Assembly (NCBI GenBank): GCA_035430165.1
Contig: DAOMGE010000008.1
Coordinates: forward strand, 14,180 to 78,179
Source of the DNA: UBA7239 sp035430165
Lineage (GTDB): Bacteria; Pseudomonadota; Gammaproteobacteria; Pseudomonadales; UBA7239
DNA length: 64,000 nt
Direction: 5' to 3'
Made by a program: the position numbers and the translations under genes. Shown one piece after another: positions 46,539 to 54,465 of this stretch (its first letter is position 1; every line of letters begins with the position of its first letter). The notes beneath the pieces were generated by a model. The model saw nothing but the letters and a program-made list of their open reading frames with translations, made no database searches and was not told the DNA's origin.

Positions 46539-48227
46539 TCAGTCTGTTGGCTTCATCAGTGAATTAAAATCGAGCTGTATTTCTGGCAAGGTCTTGCCGC
46601 TTTTTTCGATCAGTGTACTGCGTACGGCAATCATTTCCTGTGCAGTGATATCCATCCCCGGCTTCATATCAACACGACCGGTCTGGTTAAAGACAATCGT
46701 ATAACCCTGCGTGCGGAGGAAATCGGGCAGGGGAATGGTTTCGCCCCAACCGTAGATATCATAAATGATGTCAGGCGCTTGCAAGCCGCATTCTTTTTCG
46801 GCTTGTGGCAAGCGCGCGAAAAAATTGCGGTAGTTGATGCGCAAACCCATGCTGTCGTAACCATCCCTGTTGATAGCGGCACAGCTGCGCAAGGTATTTT
46901 CTACAAGGCCGGCCATATCCCATACCCTGATGCGGCCGTGATAATCACGATTCAGGTGATAGGCAATCATGCCCATTTGCTTGCTCATGATAGTCAGCGG
47001 TTTCCCGGTTTCCGGTTCCAACAGCTGCAAGGTTTTCCGGAATGCCTGCAAGGCACGCCAGTCGCGCACGTGTTCACGGCTGGCCGTTTCAAAAAAACTG
47101 GCATCATCACTTGTGATACTGCGCAGTTGCTGGTGCAACCACAGCGGTGTGCCGCCATTGAATTGCTGGATAAACGCCGGTGTGTAGCACAAGAGCAAAG
47201 CAGCAAAAACCGGATTGGCGAATCGCATCACGCCTGTCATCGTGATGGAGGTTGCCAGTAACCACATCGGCGCAACCAGCGGCACCCAGAAACGACCTTC
47301 CTTCATCCAGTCGCCACCGCTGGCAATCACAAAGCCGCCGTAGATCAACAGCCACAACGCACAAGCCGTCGCCAGCGTATTTTTTTTCAAGGGAAAACAG
47401 GATTTGAATATTGCGATCGCCAACACCAGCCAGGTCAGCGCCACACCGACAGCCGCCACAGGATTGCGGAATAAACGCGACGCGTATTTGATACCGGCTT
47501 GCACTTGCTCAAAACCGGGATGACCACTTTTGGCGTAAACCGGATTGGCCATCCACATGCCGAAATACAGGTATTGCCAGAGCATGACTGCGATAAATGG
47601 CAACAACAATACGAGCAATGCGGGTTTGCGATACAGCGCGCTGAAACACACAAGAAAAGCAGGCCCGATCAACAACATTTCAGGTCGGATAGTGGCGAGA
47701 AAAATAGCACCTGTCCACGCAGTTGCAGAGGAATTTTTTTCAATGTGTTGTATCAATCCTTGCAGGAATAACAAGGCGCTGAATGCAGCCAGTGTTGTGC
47801 CCATCCCGGAATAGGCCCAGTAACTGAAGTAGGGCGTAAGCGCCGTCAACAAAGCCGGCAATGCAAACAGCACGACAGCCTGTTGCCTTGCCATGCGTGC
47901 TGATAACCACAACACACCGATCGCGCCAGCCAGATTCACCAGATAACCGCTGGTGACAACACTGAATGGGGAGACCAGTGCGAGCAGGGCAGTCAACACA
48001 TCCAGCAGCAGGCAGGTTGTCTGTTCGATACGCTCACCGTTGTAATTTTCCATGCTGCCGAATTCCAGCAGCGTGTAGGCGTTCCAGAAATTGATGTGTG
48101 AATCGTCATGGCCTGTCGAACCACACAGCACGCCATAGGCAACCAACACCAGCAGGGCAGCCGCTAACAACAGTGGATTACCTGTGATGGCGTGGCGAGG
48201 GGTGATCGTTGGGCTGGATACAGTCAC
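46539..48227 (-). CDS. Polytopic membrane protein, probable GT-C type glycosyltransferase
   Basis: A 562-residue protein with about ten membrane spans in the first 370 residues and a soluble C-terminal part. After the first span lies GHDDSHINFWNAYTLLEFGSMENYN, a loop with an acidic pair placed as in GT-C transferases that use polyprenyl-phosphate sugars. The pattern recalls the actinobacterial arabinosyltransferase AftB group, where a DD motif precedes similar aromatic residues. Donor and acceptor are unknown. It is divergent from mdh and followed by the uncharacterised gene at 46024. Confidence 0.6.
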   Translation of the reverse strand: MTVSSPTITPRHAITGNPLLLAAALLVLVAYGVLCGSTGHDDSHINFWNAYTLLEFGSMENYNGERIEQTTCLLLDVLTALLALVSPFSVVTSGYLVNLAGAIGVLWLSARMARQQAVVLFALPALLTALTPYFSYWAYSGMGTTLAAFSALLFLQGLIQHIEKNSSATAWTGAIFLATIRPEMLLIGPAFLVCFSALYRKPALLVLLLPFIAVMLWQYLYFGMWMANPVYAKSGHPGFEQVQAGIKYASRLFRNPVAAVGVALTWLVLAIAIFKSCFPLKKNTLATACALWLLIYGGFVIASGGDWMKEGRFWVPLVAPMWLLATSITMTGVMRFANPVFAALLLCYTPAFIQQFNGGTPLWLHQQLRSITSDDASFFETASREHVRDWRALQAFRKTLQLLEPETGKPLTIMSKQMGMIAYHLNRDYHGRIRVWDMAGLVENTLRSCAAINRDGYDSMGLRINYRNFFARLPQAEKECGLQAPDIIYDIYGWGETIPLPDFLRTQGYTIVFNQTGRVDMKPGMDITAQEMIAVRSTLIEKSGKTLPEIQLDFNSLMKPTD

Positions 48228-48343
48228 GGCGCTTCTCTATAATGCCCCCGCATTTTGGGTGATACCCGTCGCAAGCTCAACTCAAAAGGTTTTGCCGGCC
48301 CGTGTTCACCGCCACTCACCAGATCCTCGTTGGAGTTCCTATC

Positions 48344-49327
48344 GTGAAACAGCCCGTACGTGTCACCGTGACCGGCGCCGCCGGCCAGATCAGCTATTCC
48401 CTGTTGTTCCGCATTGCTTCTGGTTCCATGCTGGGTCCGGATCAGCCGGTTATCCTGCAAATGCTGGAAATTACACCGGCCCTGGAAGCGCTGAAAGGCG
48501 TGGCAATGGAACTGGATGACTGCGCATTCCCGCTGCTTGCCGGCATGGTTTGCACCGATGACCCGATGGTTGCCTTCAAGGACACCGATTACGCCTTGCT
48601 GGTAGGCGCACGTCCACGCGGCCCTGGCATGGAGCGTAAAGACCTGCTCGAAGCCAACGCAGCAATCTTCTCTGTACAAGGCAAGGCAATTGATGCCGTG
48701 GCCAAGAAATCCATCAAGGTGCTGGTTGTTGGTAACCCTGCCAACACCAACTCGCTGATTGCCCAGCGCAACGCGCCATCGATCAACCCGCGCCAATTCA
48801 CTGCCATGACCCGCCTTGACCACAACCGCGCCATGGCGCAGCTGGCGGGCAAGACAGGCAAGACCGTCAACGACGTGAAAAAAATCACCATCTGGGGCAA
48901 CCACAGCGCCACGCAATATCCCGATATTTCCAAGGCGCTGGTCGATGGCAAGCCGGCAGACTCACTGGTTGATCGCAGCTGGTACGAAAACGATTACATC
49001 CCGACCGTGCAACAGCGCGGCGCGGCCATCATCAAGGCGCGCGGTGCATCTTCTGCCGCGTCGGCTGCCAATGCTGCAGTGGATCACATGCGTACCTGGG
49101 CTCTCGGCACTGCCGACGGTGACTGGGTTTCCATGGGTGTATACTCCGACGGCTCTTACGGCATCGAGAAAGGCCTGATCTACTCTTTCCCTTGCGTGTG
49201 CAAGAACGGCGACTGGGAAATTGTCCAGGGCTTGGAAATTTCCGATTTCTCACGCGCCAAGATGAAAGCGACCGAGCAGGAACTCTGCGAAGAACGCGAT
49301 GGCGTCAAACACTTACTGCCTAACTGA
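48344..49327 (+). CDS. mdh: Malate dehydrogenase (NAD)
   Basis: A tricarboxylic-acid-cycle enzyme of 327 residues, of the cytosolic-type MDH found in Burkholderia, Legionella and related groups rather than the E. coli type. NAD binding is by VTGAAGQISYSLLFRIASG, substrate Arg residues are in ARPRGPGMER and TRLDHNRA, and the catalytic His is in WGNHSATQYPD. The start is GTG at 48344 with GGAG 8 nt upstream (MKQPVRVTVTGA). The ORF can extend to 48302, but without support. Confidence 0.94.
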   Translation: MKQPVRVTVTGAAGQISYSLLFRIASGSMLGPDQPVILQMLEITPALEALKGVAMELDDCAFPLLAGMVCTDDPMVAFKDTDYALLVGARPRGPGMERKDLLEANAAIFSVQGKAIDAVAKKSIKVLVVGNPANTNSLIAQRNAPSINPRQFTAMTRLDHNRAMAQLAGKTGKTVNDVKKITIWGNHSATQYPDISKALVDGKPADSLVDRSWYENDYIPTVQQRGAAIIKARGASSAASAANAAVDHMRTWALGTADGDWVSMGVYSDGSYGIEKGLIYSFPCVCKNGDWEIVQGLEISDFSRAKMKATEQELCEERDGVKHLLPN

Positions 49328-49341
49328 TAACCGGGGGAATT

Positions 49342-49479
49342 ATGGCCAATCCACACGCTCCACAACAAAGCAGCAATACAGAAACCGATAAAGATGGCAG
49401 TGCTGATGCATTCGCAGCAGTCGCCATTATCGCCGTTGTTGTCAGCACCGTTGTTTACTGGTTGCATGGCATGGCGTAA
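49342..49479 (+). CDS. Small single-span membrane protein (45 residues)
   Basis: A short ORF 14 bp after mdh, with GGGGGA just before the ATG. The product begins with a polar Gln/Ser/Asp-rich stretch (MANPHAPQQSSNTETDKDG) and ends in one hydrophobic segment (AFAAVAIIAVVVSTVVYWL). It probably sits in the inner membrane with the N-terminus in the cytoplasm. It is followed by a strong terminator, so mdh and this gene likely form a two-gene unit. The function is unknown. Confidence 0.65.
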   Translation: MANPHAPQQSSNTETDKDGSADAFAAVAIIAVVVSTVVYWLHGMA

Positions 49480-49505
49480 TCCCGCCATCAGGCAGGATTC
49501 ACAGA

Positions 49506-49532
49506 AACGCAGCTTCGGCTGCGTTTTTTGTT
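49506..49532 (+). terminator. Intrinsic terminator of the mdh unit
   Basis: AACGCAGC (49506-49513) pairs with GCTGCGTT (49518-49525) around a TTCG tetraloop, followed by a T-rich run. The extra-stable tetraloop makes this a strong hairpin. Confidence 0.9.
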
Positions 49533-50465
49533 TCAGCCTGGCGCCGGGGTATTCCTGACAGACACGGTAAAAAAATCACTGCTGCCATTGTCATTATCAC
49601 TAGCCAGTACACCACAAACACCGTGTTGGTCTGACCGGGTCAACGCAACGGCTTCCACTTTGGTCAAGAGCGTCTTGCCTGCTTGCTGCAAAAGCTGTGC
49701 GCTGCCACCGAGATCCAGCACCTTGTCTCCTTGCAGTTGCGCCAGCGCGATCAGGCCAATATAACTGCCACGTATTTCACCATCGTTATAGGCATCGCCC
49801 GTGGCTTCTACCGATGCACTGTAGACCAGTGAACTGGTTTCAGGCCAGAAATCCGCATCCGAAAATCCGGCTTCGAAACCATCGAGTACCGGCAGCTTTA
49901 CCGCGAAAAATTCGAGCGTATCTATTACATCGGTAACGCCAGTCATATAGCTGATGAGTTCTGCAAGCGGCAACCGGAAGATCATATTGTGGGCGGAGTT
50001 ACCGCGATTCAGGAAATACACGTGTTCATGTGCAACGGCGAGTCCCTCGATATTCAGCGTCTGTTCGCCGGATAATTTTCCTCGCTGGTAAAACGCATTA
50101 TACAACTCGCTGATCTTCCGTTCGTGGCGCAACGACGTATCGTCAACTGACAGCATGAAAGCCCATTCGCGCACATCGGCCTTACTGCCAGAACCGATAA
50201 TCAGCAACCAATTTTTTTCATGCCAGGAAAAACAGGTCATCGCCTCAAAGTCGGGTTTGGTTTTCTTCGGGATCAGCCCGTCATCGCCCACCGGATATTC
50301 CCTGATGACAGAAGAGCCCAGCACACGGATTTGTGGATCGAGCTCGAACAGCAGCGGTGAATTGTCGCCGATCACAAACAGGCGTCCATCGACGGCCACC
50401 ATGCCGGAGGCGGCAGAAATCCTGTCGTGGTGTATCGCGTTACCCAGGCTGATATGCAGTGGCAT
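49533..50465 (-). CDS. Uncharacterised, probably beta-propeller protein
   Basis: A 310-residue protein without a signal peptide. Repeating strand-rich units (SAASGMVAVDGRLFVIGDNSPLLFELD; IEGLAVAHEHVYFLNRGNS; VEAVALTRSDQHGVCGVLASDNDNGSSDFFTV) suggest a propeller related to phytase-like/DUF6929 proteins; this is not certain. The ATG at 50465 overlaps the oppF stop (TGATG), so it is translationally coupled as the last gene of the opp operon. A role with the transporter is inferred from that coupling alone. Confidence 0.6.
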   Translation of the reverse strand: MPLHISLGNAIHHDRISAASGMVAVDGRLFVIGDNSPLLFELDPQIRVLGSSVIREYPVGDDGLIPKKTKPDFEAMTCFSWHEKNWLLIIGSGSKADVREWAFMLSVDDTSLRHERKISELYNAFYQRGKLSGEQTLNIEGLAVAHEHVYFLNRGNSAHNMIFRLPLAELISYMTGVTDVIDTLEFFAVKLPVLDGFEAGFSDADFWPETSSLVYSASVEATGDAYNDGEIRGSYIGLIALAQLQGDKVLDLGGSAQLLQQAGKTLLTKVEAVALTRSDQHGVCGVLASDNDNGSSDFFTVSVRNTPAPG

Positions 50466-51250
50466 CAATGAATTCCCGGCGTGCTGTTGACGAGTTTTTT
50501 TGTGTATCCGTGTTGTGGATGATCGAGTATATCTTGCGTAGCTCCCTGTTCGACAATCGCACCGCGATACATCACGGCGATGCGGTCACAGAGATAGCGC
50601 ATCATGGCCAGGTCGTGGCCTATAAACAGCAATGCCAGACCGAACTCATCGCGCAAGTCTTTCAGGAGATTAACAATTTGTGCCTGCACGGATACATCCA
50701 GTGCAGAAATCGGCTCATCACAGATCAATAAGCCGGGTCGATTGATGAGTGCGCGGGCGATACCGATACGTTGCAATTGGCCACCGGAAAATGAATGGGG
50801 ATAACGGGACATATCACTGGCCCGCAAGCCCATGCGGATTAACCATTCCTGTGCAAGGGATTGCTGCTGTTGTGGCGAAAGCCGTATCTGTTTGGCACGC
50901 GCAGACAAGCGCAAGGGTTCCATCAGGATATCGCCAATCGTCAGGCGTGGATTCAGCGAAGACAGGGGATCCTGGAAGATCATCTGGATATTCTGTGCTT
51001 GCCGCGCGAAATCCTGTGCGCGAAACCTGGCTGGCAGTAACGCATCGTTGAAATACATCTCGCCACTGTCGCGGCTGTGCAATCCGGCAACACAGCGCGC
51101 GAGTGTCGATTTGCCTGAACCGGATTCACCGGCCAGGCCGACAATTTCACCGGGCTGGATACTGAGGCTGATGTTATCCAGCGCCAGTACGGTTTCGCCG
51201 TGCTGTGAAAAATATTTACAGAGATTTTCAATCCGCAACAAGGCGTTCAT
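50465..51250 (-). CDS. oppF: Oligopeptide ABC transporter ATPase OppF-like
   Basis: The second nucleotide-binding subunit of a peptide/nickel-type importer, 261 residues. Walker A is GESGSGKST, the Q-loop region MIFQDPLSSLNPR, the signature FSGGQLQRIGIARAL and Walker B LLICDEPISALD. The frame is open far upstream, but the ATG at 51250 overlaps the oppD stop by ATGA and gives MNALLRIENLCKYF. It lacks the longer C-terminal extension of many OppF proteins. Confidence 0.88.
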   Translation of the reverse strand: MNALLRIENLCKYFSQHGETVLALDNISLSIQPGEIVGLAGESGSGKSTLARCVAGLHSRDSGEMYFNDALLPARFRAQDFARQAQNIQMIFQDPLSSLNPRLTIGDILMEPLRLSARAKQIRLSPQQQQSLAQEWLIRMGLRASDMSRYPHSFSGGQLQRIGIARALINRPGLLICDEPISALDVSVQAQIVNLLKDLRDEFGLALLFIGHDLAMMRYLCDRIAVMYRGAIVEQGATQDILDHPQHGYTKKLVNSTPGIH

Positions 51251-52176
51251 GTGTCGGCTCCCGACGCAGGTGCGAGCGGATGCAGCAACCAGCAACGCGC
51301 TGCCTGCGTATCGCGTGCCAACAGTGGCGGTGTTTGCCGGGCACAGATTTGCATGCGCTGGCTGCAGCGTTCGCAAAATGCACACGCCACCGGTGGATGC
51401 AGCAGATCCGGCGGCGAACCATCGATACTTTGTAAACGCGTAGAACGAGCAGAGGGCAGTGAGGCAATCAGCGCACGCGTGTAGGGATGCAAGGGCTGCT
51501 GCAATACAGCGTGCGTGCTGGCGGTTTCAACAATCTCACCGGCGTACATCACGGCAACCCGATCCGCATGGCGGCTGACCAGACCGAGATCGTGACTGAT
51601 AAACAGCAAGGCCAGTTGCTGTTCGCTACGCAATTCGGCCAGCAGGTTCATCACCTCGGCTTGCGTCGAGACATCGAGCGCCGTCGTCGGCTCATCGGCA
51701 ATCAATAATTCCGGTTGCATCGCCAGTGCCATCGCAATTGCCGCACGCTGCAACATGCCACCAGAAAACTGGTGGGGATACTGGCGTGCACGCTGCTGTG
51801 CATTTTCGATTCCCATGCGCGATAGCAAGCGCACGGTTTCCGTTTCCGCATCGTGACGGTTGAAGGCACGATGCACACGCAAGGGCTCGGCAATCTGGTA
51901 ACCGATGCTCAGTGTCGGATTAAATGTTGCCATCGGATTCTGGAAAATCATTGCCATGGACGGTCTGCTTGCGCGCTGGCAATCGATACGCGCAGTCGAC
52001 GGCAGCAATTGCATGAGCGCTTGCGCCGTGACACTTTTCCCGCAACCGGATTCACCCACAATCGCCAGCATTTCACCGCGATCAATATGCAAACTGACAT
52101 CGCGCACGGCCTGCACCACGCCGCGTGGCGTCGGTAAACTCACACGCAGGTGTTGAATGTCGAGCAAAGGCGTCAT
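51247..52176 (-). CDS. oppD: Oligopeptide ABC transporter ATPase OppD-like
   Basis: The first nucleotide-binding subunit, 309 residues. It has Walker A GESGCGKSV, MIFQNPMATFNP, the signature FSGGMLQRAAIAMAL, Walker B LLIADEPTTALD and the H-loop LLFISHDLGLVS. The C-terminal oligo_HPY region has the conserved cysteines ACAFCERCSQRMQIC. It overlaps both oppC and oppF by ATGA. Confidence 0.9.
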   Translation of the reverse strand: MTPLLDIQHLRVSLPTPRGVVQAVRDVSLHIDRGEMLAIVGESGCGKSVTAQALMQLLPSTARIDCQRASRPSMAMIFQNPMATFNPTLSIGYQIAEPLRVHRAFNRHDAETETVRLLSRMGIENAQQRARQYPHQFSGGMLQRAAIAMALAMQPELLIADEPTTALDVSTQAEVMNLLAELRSEQQLALLFISHDLGLVSRHADRVAVMYAGEIVETASTHAVLQQPLHPYTRALIASLPSARSTRLQSIDGSPPDLLHPPVACAFCERCSQRMQICARQTPPLLARDTQAARCWLLHPLAPASGADT

Positions 52177-53525
52177 GTGCGGGCCTCGCGCATTTTCACA
52201 TCCAGTGCATCACGTAAACCGTCACCGAACAGGTTGAAAGCCATCACCGTGATGCTGATAAAAAATGCCGGAAACAATAATTCATGCGGATGGATCAGAA
52301 AGCTGCTCAAACCGTCATTGCACATGGATCCCCACGACGTGGCGGGAGGCACCACACCGAGTCCGATAAATGACAGGAACGCTTCCGTAAAAATGGCGGA
52401 AGGAATAGCAAAACTCAGTGTCACCAGAATCCCCGGCAACACATTCGGCAACAGGTGTTTCATGACGATATACTGACCGGATGCACCTTGCAGGCGTGCG
52501 GCATCGATATAGGCCATGCTGCGCAACTGCAGCACTTGCGCGCGAACCAGCCGTGCCGTGTTGGGCCACCCGAGCAGCACCAGTGCCACCAGCAATGCCA
52601 TCAGGCTGTTGCTACCCGGCCCCATACCCAGGGCAATGCGCAATAGCATCATGAATAACAGGAATGGCAGCGCGATAACAAAATCGGCAAATGCCATCAT
52701 CACCGTATCGATCCTGCCACCACGATACCCGGCAATGGCACCGTACATCGCACCGAAAAAAACAAAAACCAGTGGCGCAGAAAATCCGATCAGCATCGAG
52801 GTTTTGCCACCGGCGATCAGGCGTGCCAGCACGTCGCGCCCGAGTTTGTCCGTGCCCAGCGGATGGGCCGGCAGCAAAACGCTTGCAGGCTGGTTGTCCG
52901 TTACGTGTATGCCAGCCTGCTGCAGGATAGCAAGGGGCGTGGCATGGGCGACATCCACCGCCAGCGTGTCATACGCGTCGATATTGCCGTGTGCATCCAG
53001 CCTGGCCACGGAATAAAAATAGCGGCGGTTTTCGAGTTGCAACTGGTCGTTGTAAAAATTATCGGTGGTCTTGTTGAGTGGCATACCCAGGTCATAGATG
53101 CCGGACGGTTTCAGCTCGTGACGGTAGACGCGAAAACTGTTGTGGGCAGCTGCTGGCCAGATCAATTGTACGGATTCAGTGGTGGCGGGCTGCAAGAGTT
53201 GCAGTTTTTTTACCGGGTTGCGTCGCTGTTCAGCAACCGTTTGTGTTGCAGGATAAATCACGGTGGTCTTTAACCCGGTGTTGGGCATTTGTGAGATCTG
53301 CGCCAGGTCAAATTCGGCAGGATTTTTTTGCCATAGCTTGTCGCCAAGACTGCAGAAAAAAACCAGCAACACGATAAGCAGCAAGCCTGCCAGTGCCGAC
53401 GGGTTGTGCGAGACATCTTGCCAGACATCCCGCCATAAATTGCCGACGACGTCCTCGCCATCTGTTGCTGCTGACGGACAAGCGAGCAGGGGTTCGAAGA
53501 GCGTGCTGTCTGGCGGTGTTGTCAT
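52173..53525 (-). CDS. oppC: Oligopeptide ABC transporter permease OppC-like with an inserted FN3-like domain
   Basis: A membrane permease of 450 residues, far longer than the usual 300. Span 1 lies at about 43-60. The permease core begins near 222 with HPLGTDKLGRDVLARLI and carries the EAA-type loop RSMAYIDAARLQGAS. Between them about 150 residues face the periplasm. Within this, about 115-195 reads like a fibronectin type III fold: LIWPAAAHNSFRVYR, FYNDQLQLENRRYFYSV, ARLDAHGNIDAYD. The ATG at 53525 begins 1 nt after the oppB stop; the longer ORF overlaps oppB and is unlikely. Confidence 0.88.
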   Translation of the reverse strand: MTTPPDSTLFEPLLACPSAATDGEDVVGNLWRDVWQDVSHNPSALAGLLLIVLLVFFCSLGDKLWQKNPAEFDLAQISQMPNTGLKTTVIYPATQTVAEQRRNPVKKLQLLQPATTESVQLIWPAAAHNSFRVYRHELKPSGIYDLGMPLNKTTDNFYNDQLQLENRRYFYSVARLDAHGNIDAYDTLAVDVAHATPLAILQQAGIHVTDNQPASVLLPAHPLGTDKLGRDVLARLIAGGKTSMLIGFSAPLVFVFFGAMYGAIAGYRGGRIDTVMMAFADFVIALPFLLFMMLLRIALGMGPGSNSLMALLVALVLLGWPNTARLVRAQVLQLRSMAYIDAARLQGASGQYIVMKHLLPNVLPGILVTLSFAIPSAIFTEAFLSFIGLGVVPPATSWGSMCNDGLSSFLIHPHELLFPAFFISITVMAFNLFGDGLRDALDVKMREART

Positions 53526-53526
53526 A

Positions 53527-54465
53527 TCAGCGCATATCCTGCAAACGGATACGCGGATCGGCCAACGCGTACAACAGGTCAACCACAATCACCATCAACA
53601 CGAGGAAGCTGCCATAAAAAACGGTGGTGCCCATGATGACGGTGTAATCGAGTTGCTGGATAGCCTGCACGAAATAGCGCCCGAGGCCGGGAATGGCAAA
53701 TACCGTTTCCACCACAAATCCACCGGTGGTAATCGTGGCAATGGTGGGCCCCAGCAAAGCCAGCACGGGCAACACCGTATTTTTCAGTTCGTGGACAAAA
53801 AAGAGGCGTGTGGATGACAAGCGCTTGGCGCGCGCGGTGTTGATGTATGCCGCCTGTTGCACGTCGAGCATGCTGGAACGCAGCAAGCGTGTGAGATAAG
53901 CCATGGTGCCGAGACCGAGCATCGTCGCCGGCAACAGCATGTGCCTGAATGTTCCCCAACCTGCGACGGGAATGATATTGCCGAGGTGCTGGTCAATTTT
54001 CAGTGCCAGCCATTGTGCGAGTGCTGCAAAAACAAATCCCGGCACGGAAATGCCGGCAATCACCGCCAGCATGATCCAGTAATCCGGCCAGCGTTTGTGA
54101 TGGCGTGCAGCGAGAACACCGAATAACACGGCGCCGACAACACTGATCAACAAGGCCAGGCAGCCGAGCAGGGCAGAGACGGGAAAATGTGCGCGGATAA
54201 TGTCGTTGACGCTGCGATTTTTTTGCGTGAATGAAATGCCGAAATCACCACGCAGCATATTGCCGAGAAAGCGTGTGTATTGTGTGAGTACCGGTTGGTC
54301 GAGGCCGTAGTATTGCAGCAATGCCGCACGGATTTCCGGCGTGGTGGCCTTGTCATCCGCCAGCGGATCGCCCGGTACGGCATGCATGGCAAAAAATGTG
54401 GCGGTGGCGATGAACCAGATGGTCAGCAAACCGACAGCAATGCGTTTGATGGCATAGCGCATCAT
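53527..54465 (-). CDS. oppB: Oligopeptide ABC transporter permease OppB-like
   Basis: A 312-residue inner-membrane permease with six predicted spans. The family N-terminus MMRYAIKRIAVGLLTIWFIATATFF and the pattern DPLADDKATTPEIRAALLQYYGLDQPVLTQY are typical, as is the cytoplasmic coupling segment YINTARAKRLSSTRLFFVHELKN. Its start overlaps the oppA stop by ATGA, and oppC begins 1 nt after it. Confidence 0.92.
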   Translation of the reverse strand: MMRYAIKRIAVGLLTIWFIATATFFAMHAVPGDPLADDKATTPEIRAALLQYYGLDQPVLTQYTRFLGNMLRGDFGISFTQKNRSVNDIIRAHFPVSALLGCLALLISVVGAVLFGVLAARHHKRWPDYWIMLAVIAGISVPGFVFAALAQWLALKIDQHLGNIIPVAGWGTFRHMLLPATMLGLGTMAYLTRLLRSSMLDVQQAAYINTARAKRLSSTRLFFVHELKNTVLPVLALLGPTIATITTGGFVVETVFAIPGLGRYFVQAIQQLDYTVIMGTTVFYGSFLVLMVIVVDLLYALADPRIRLQDMR

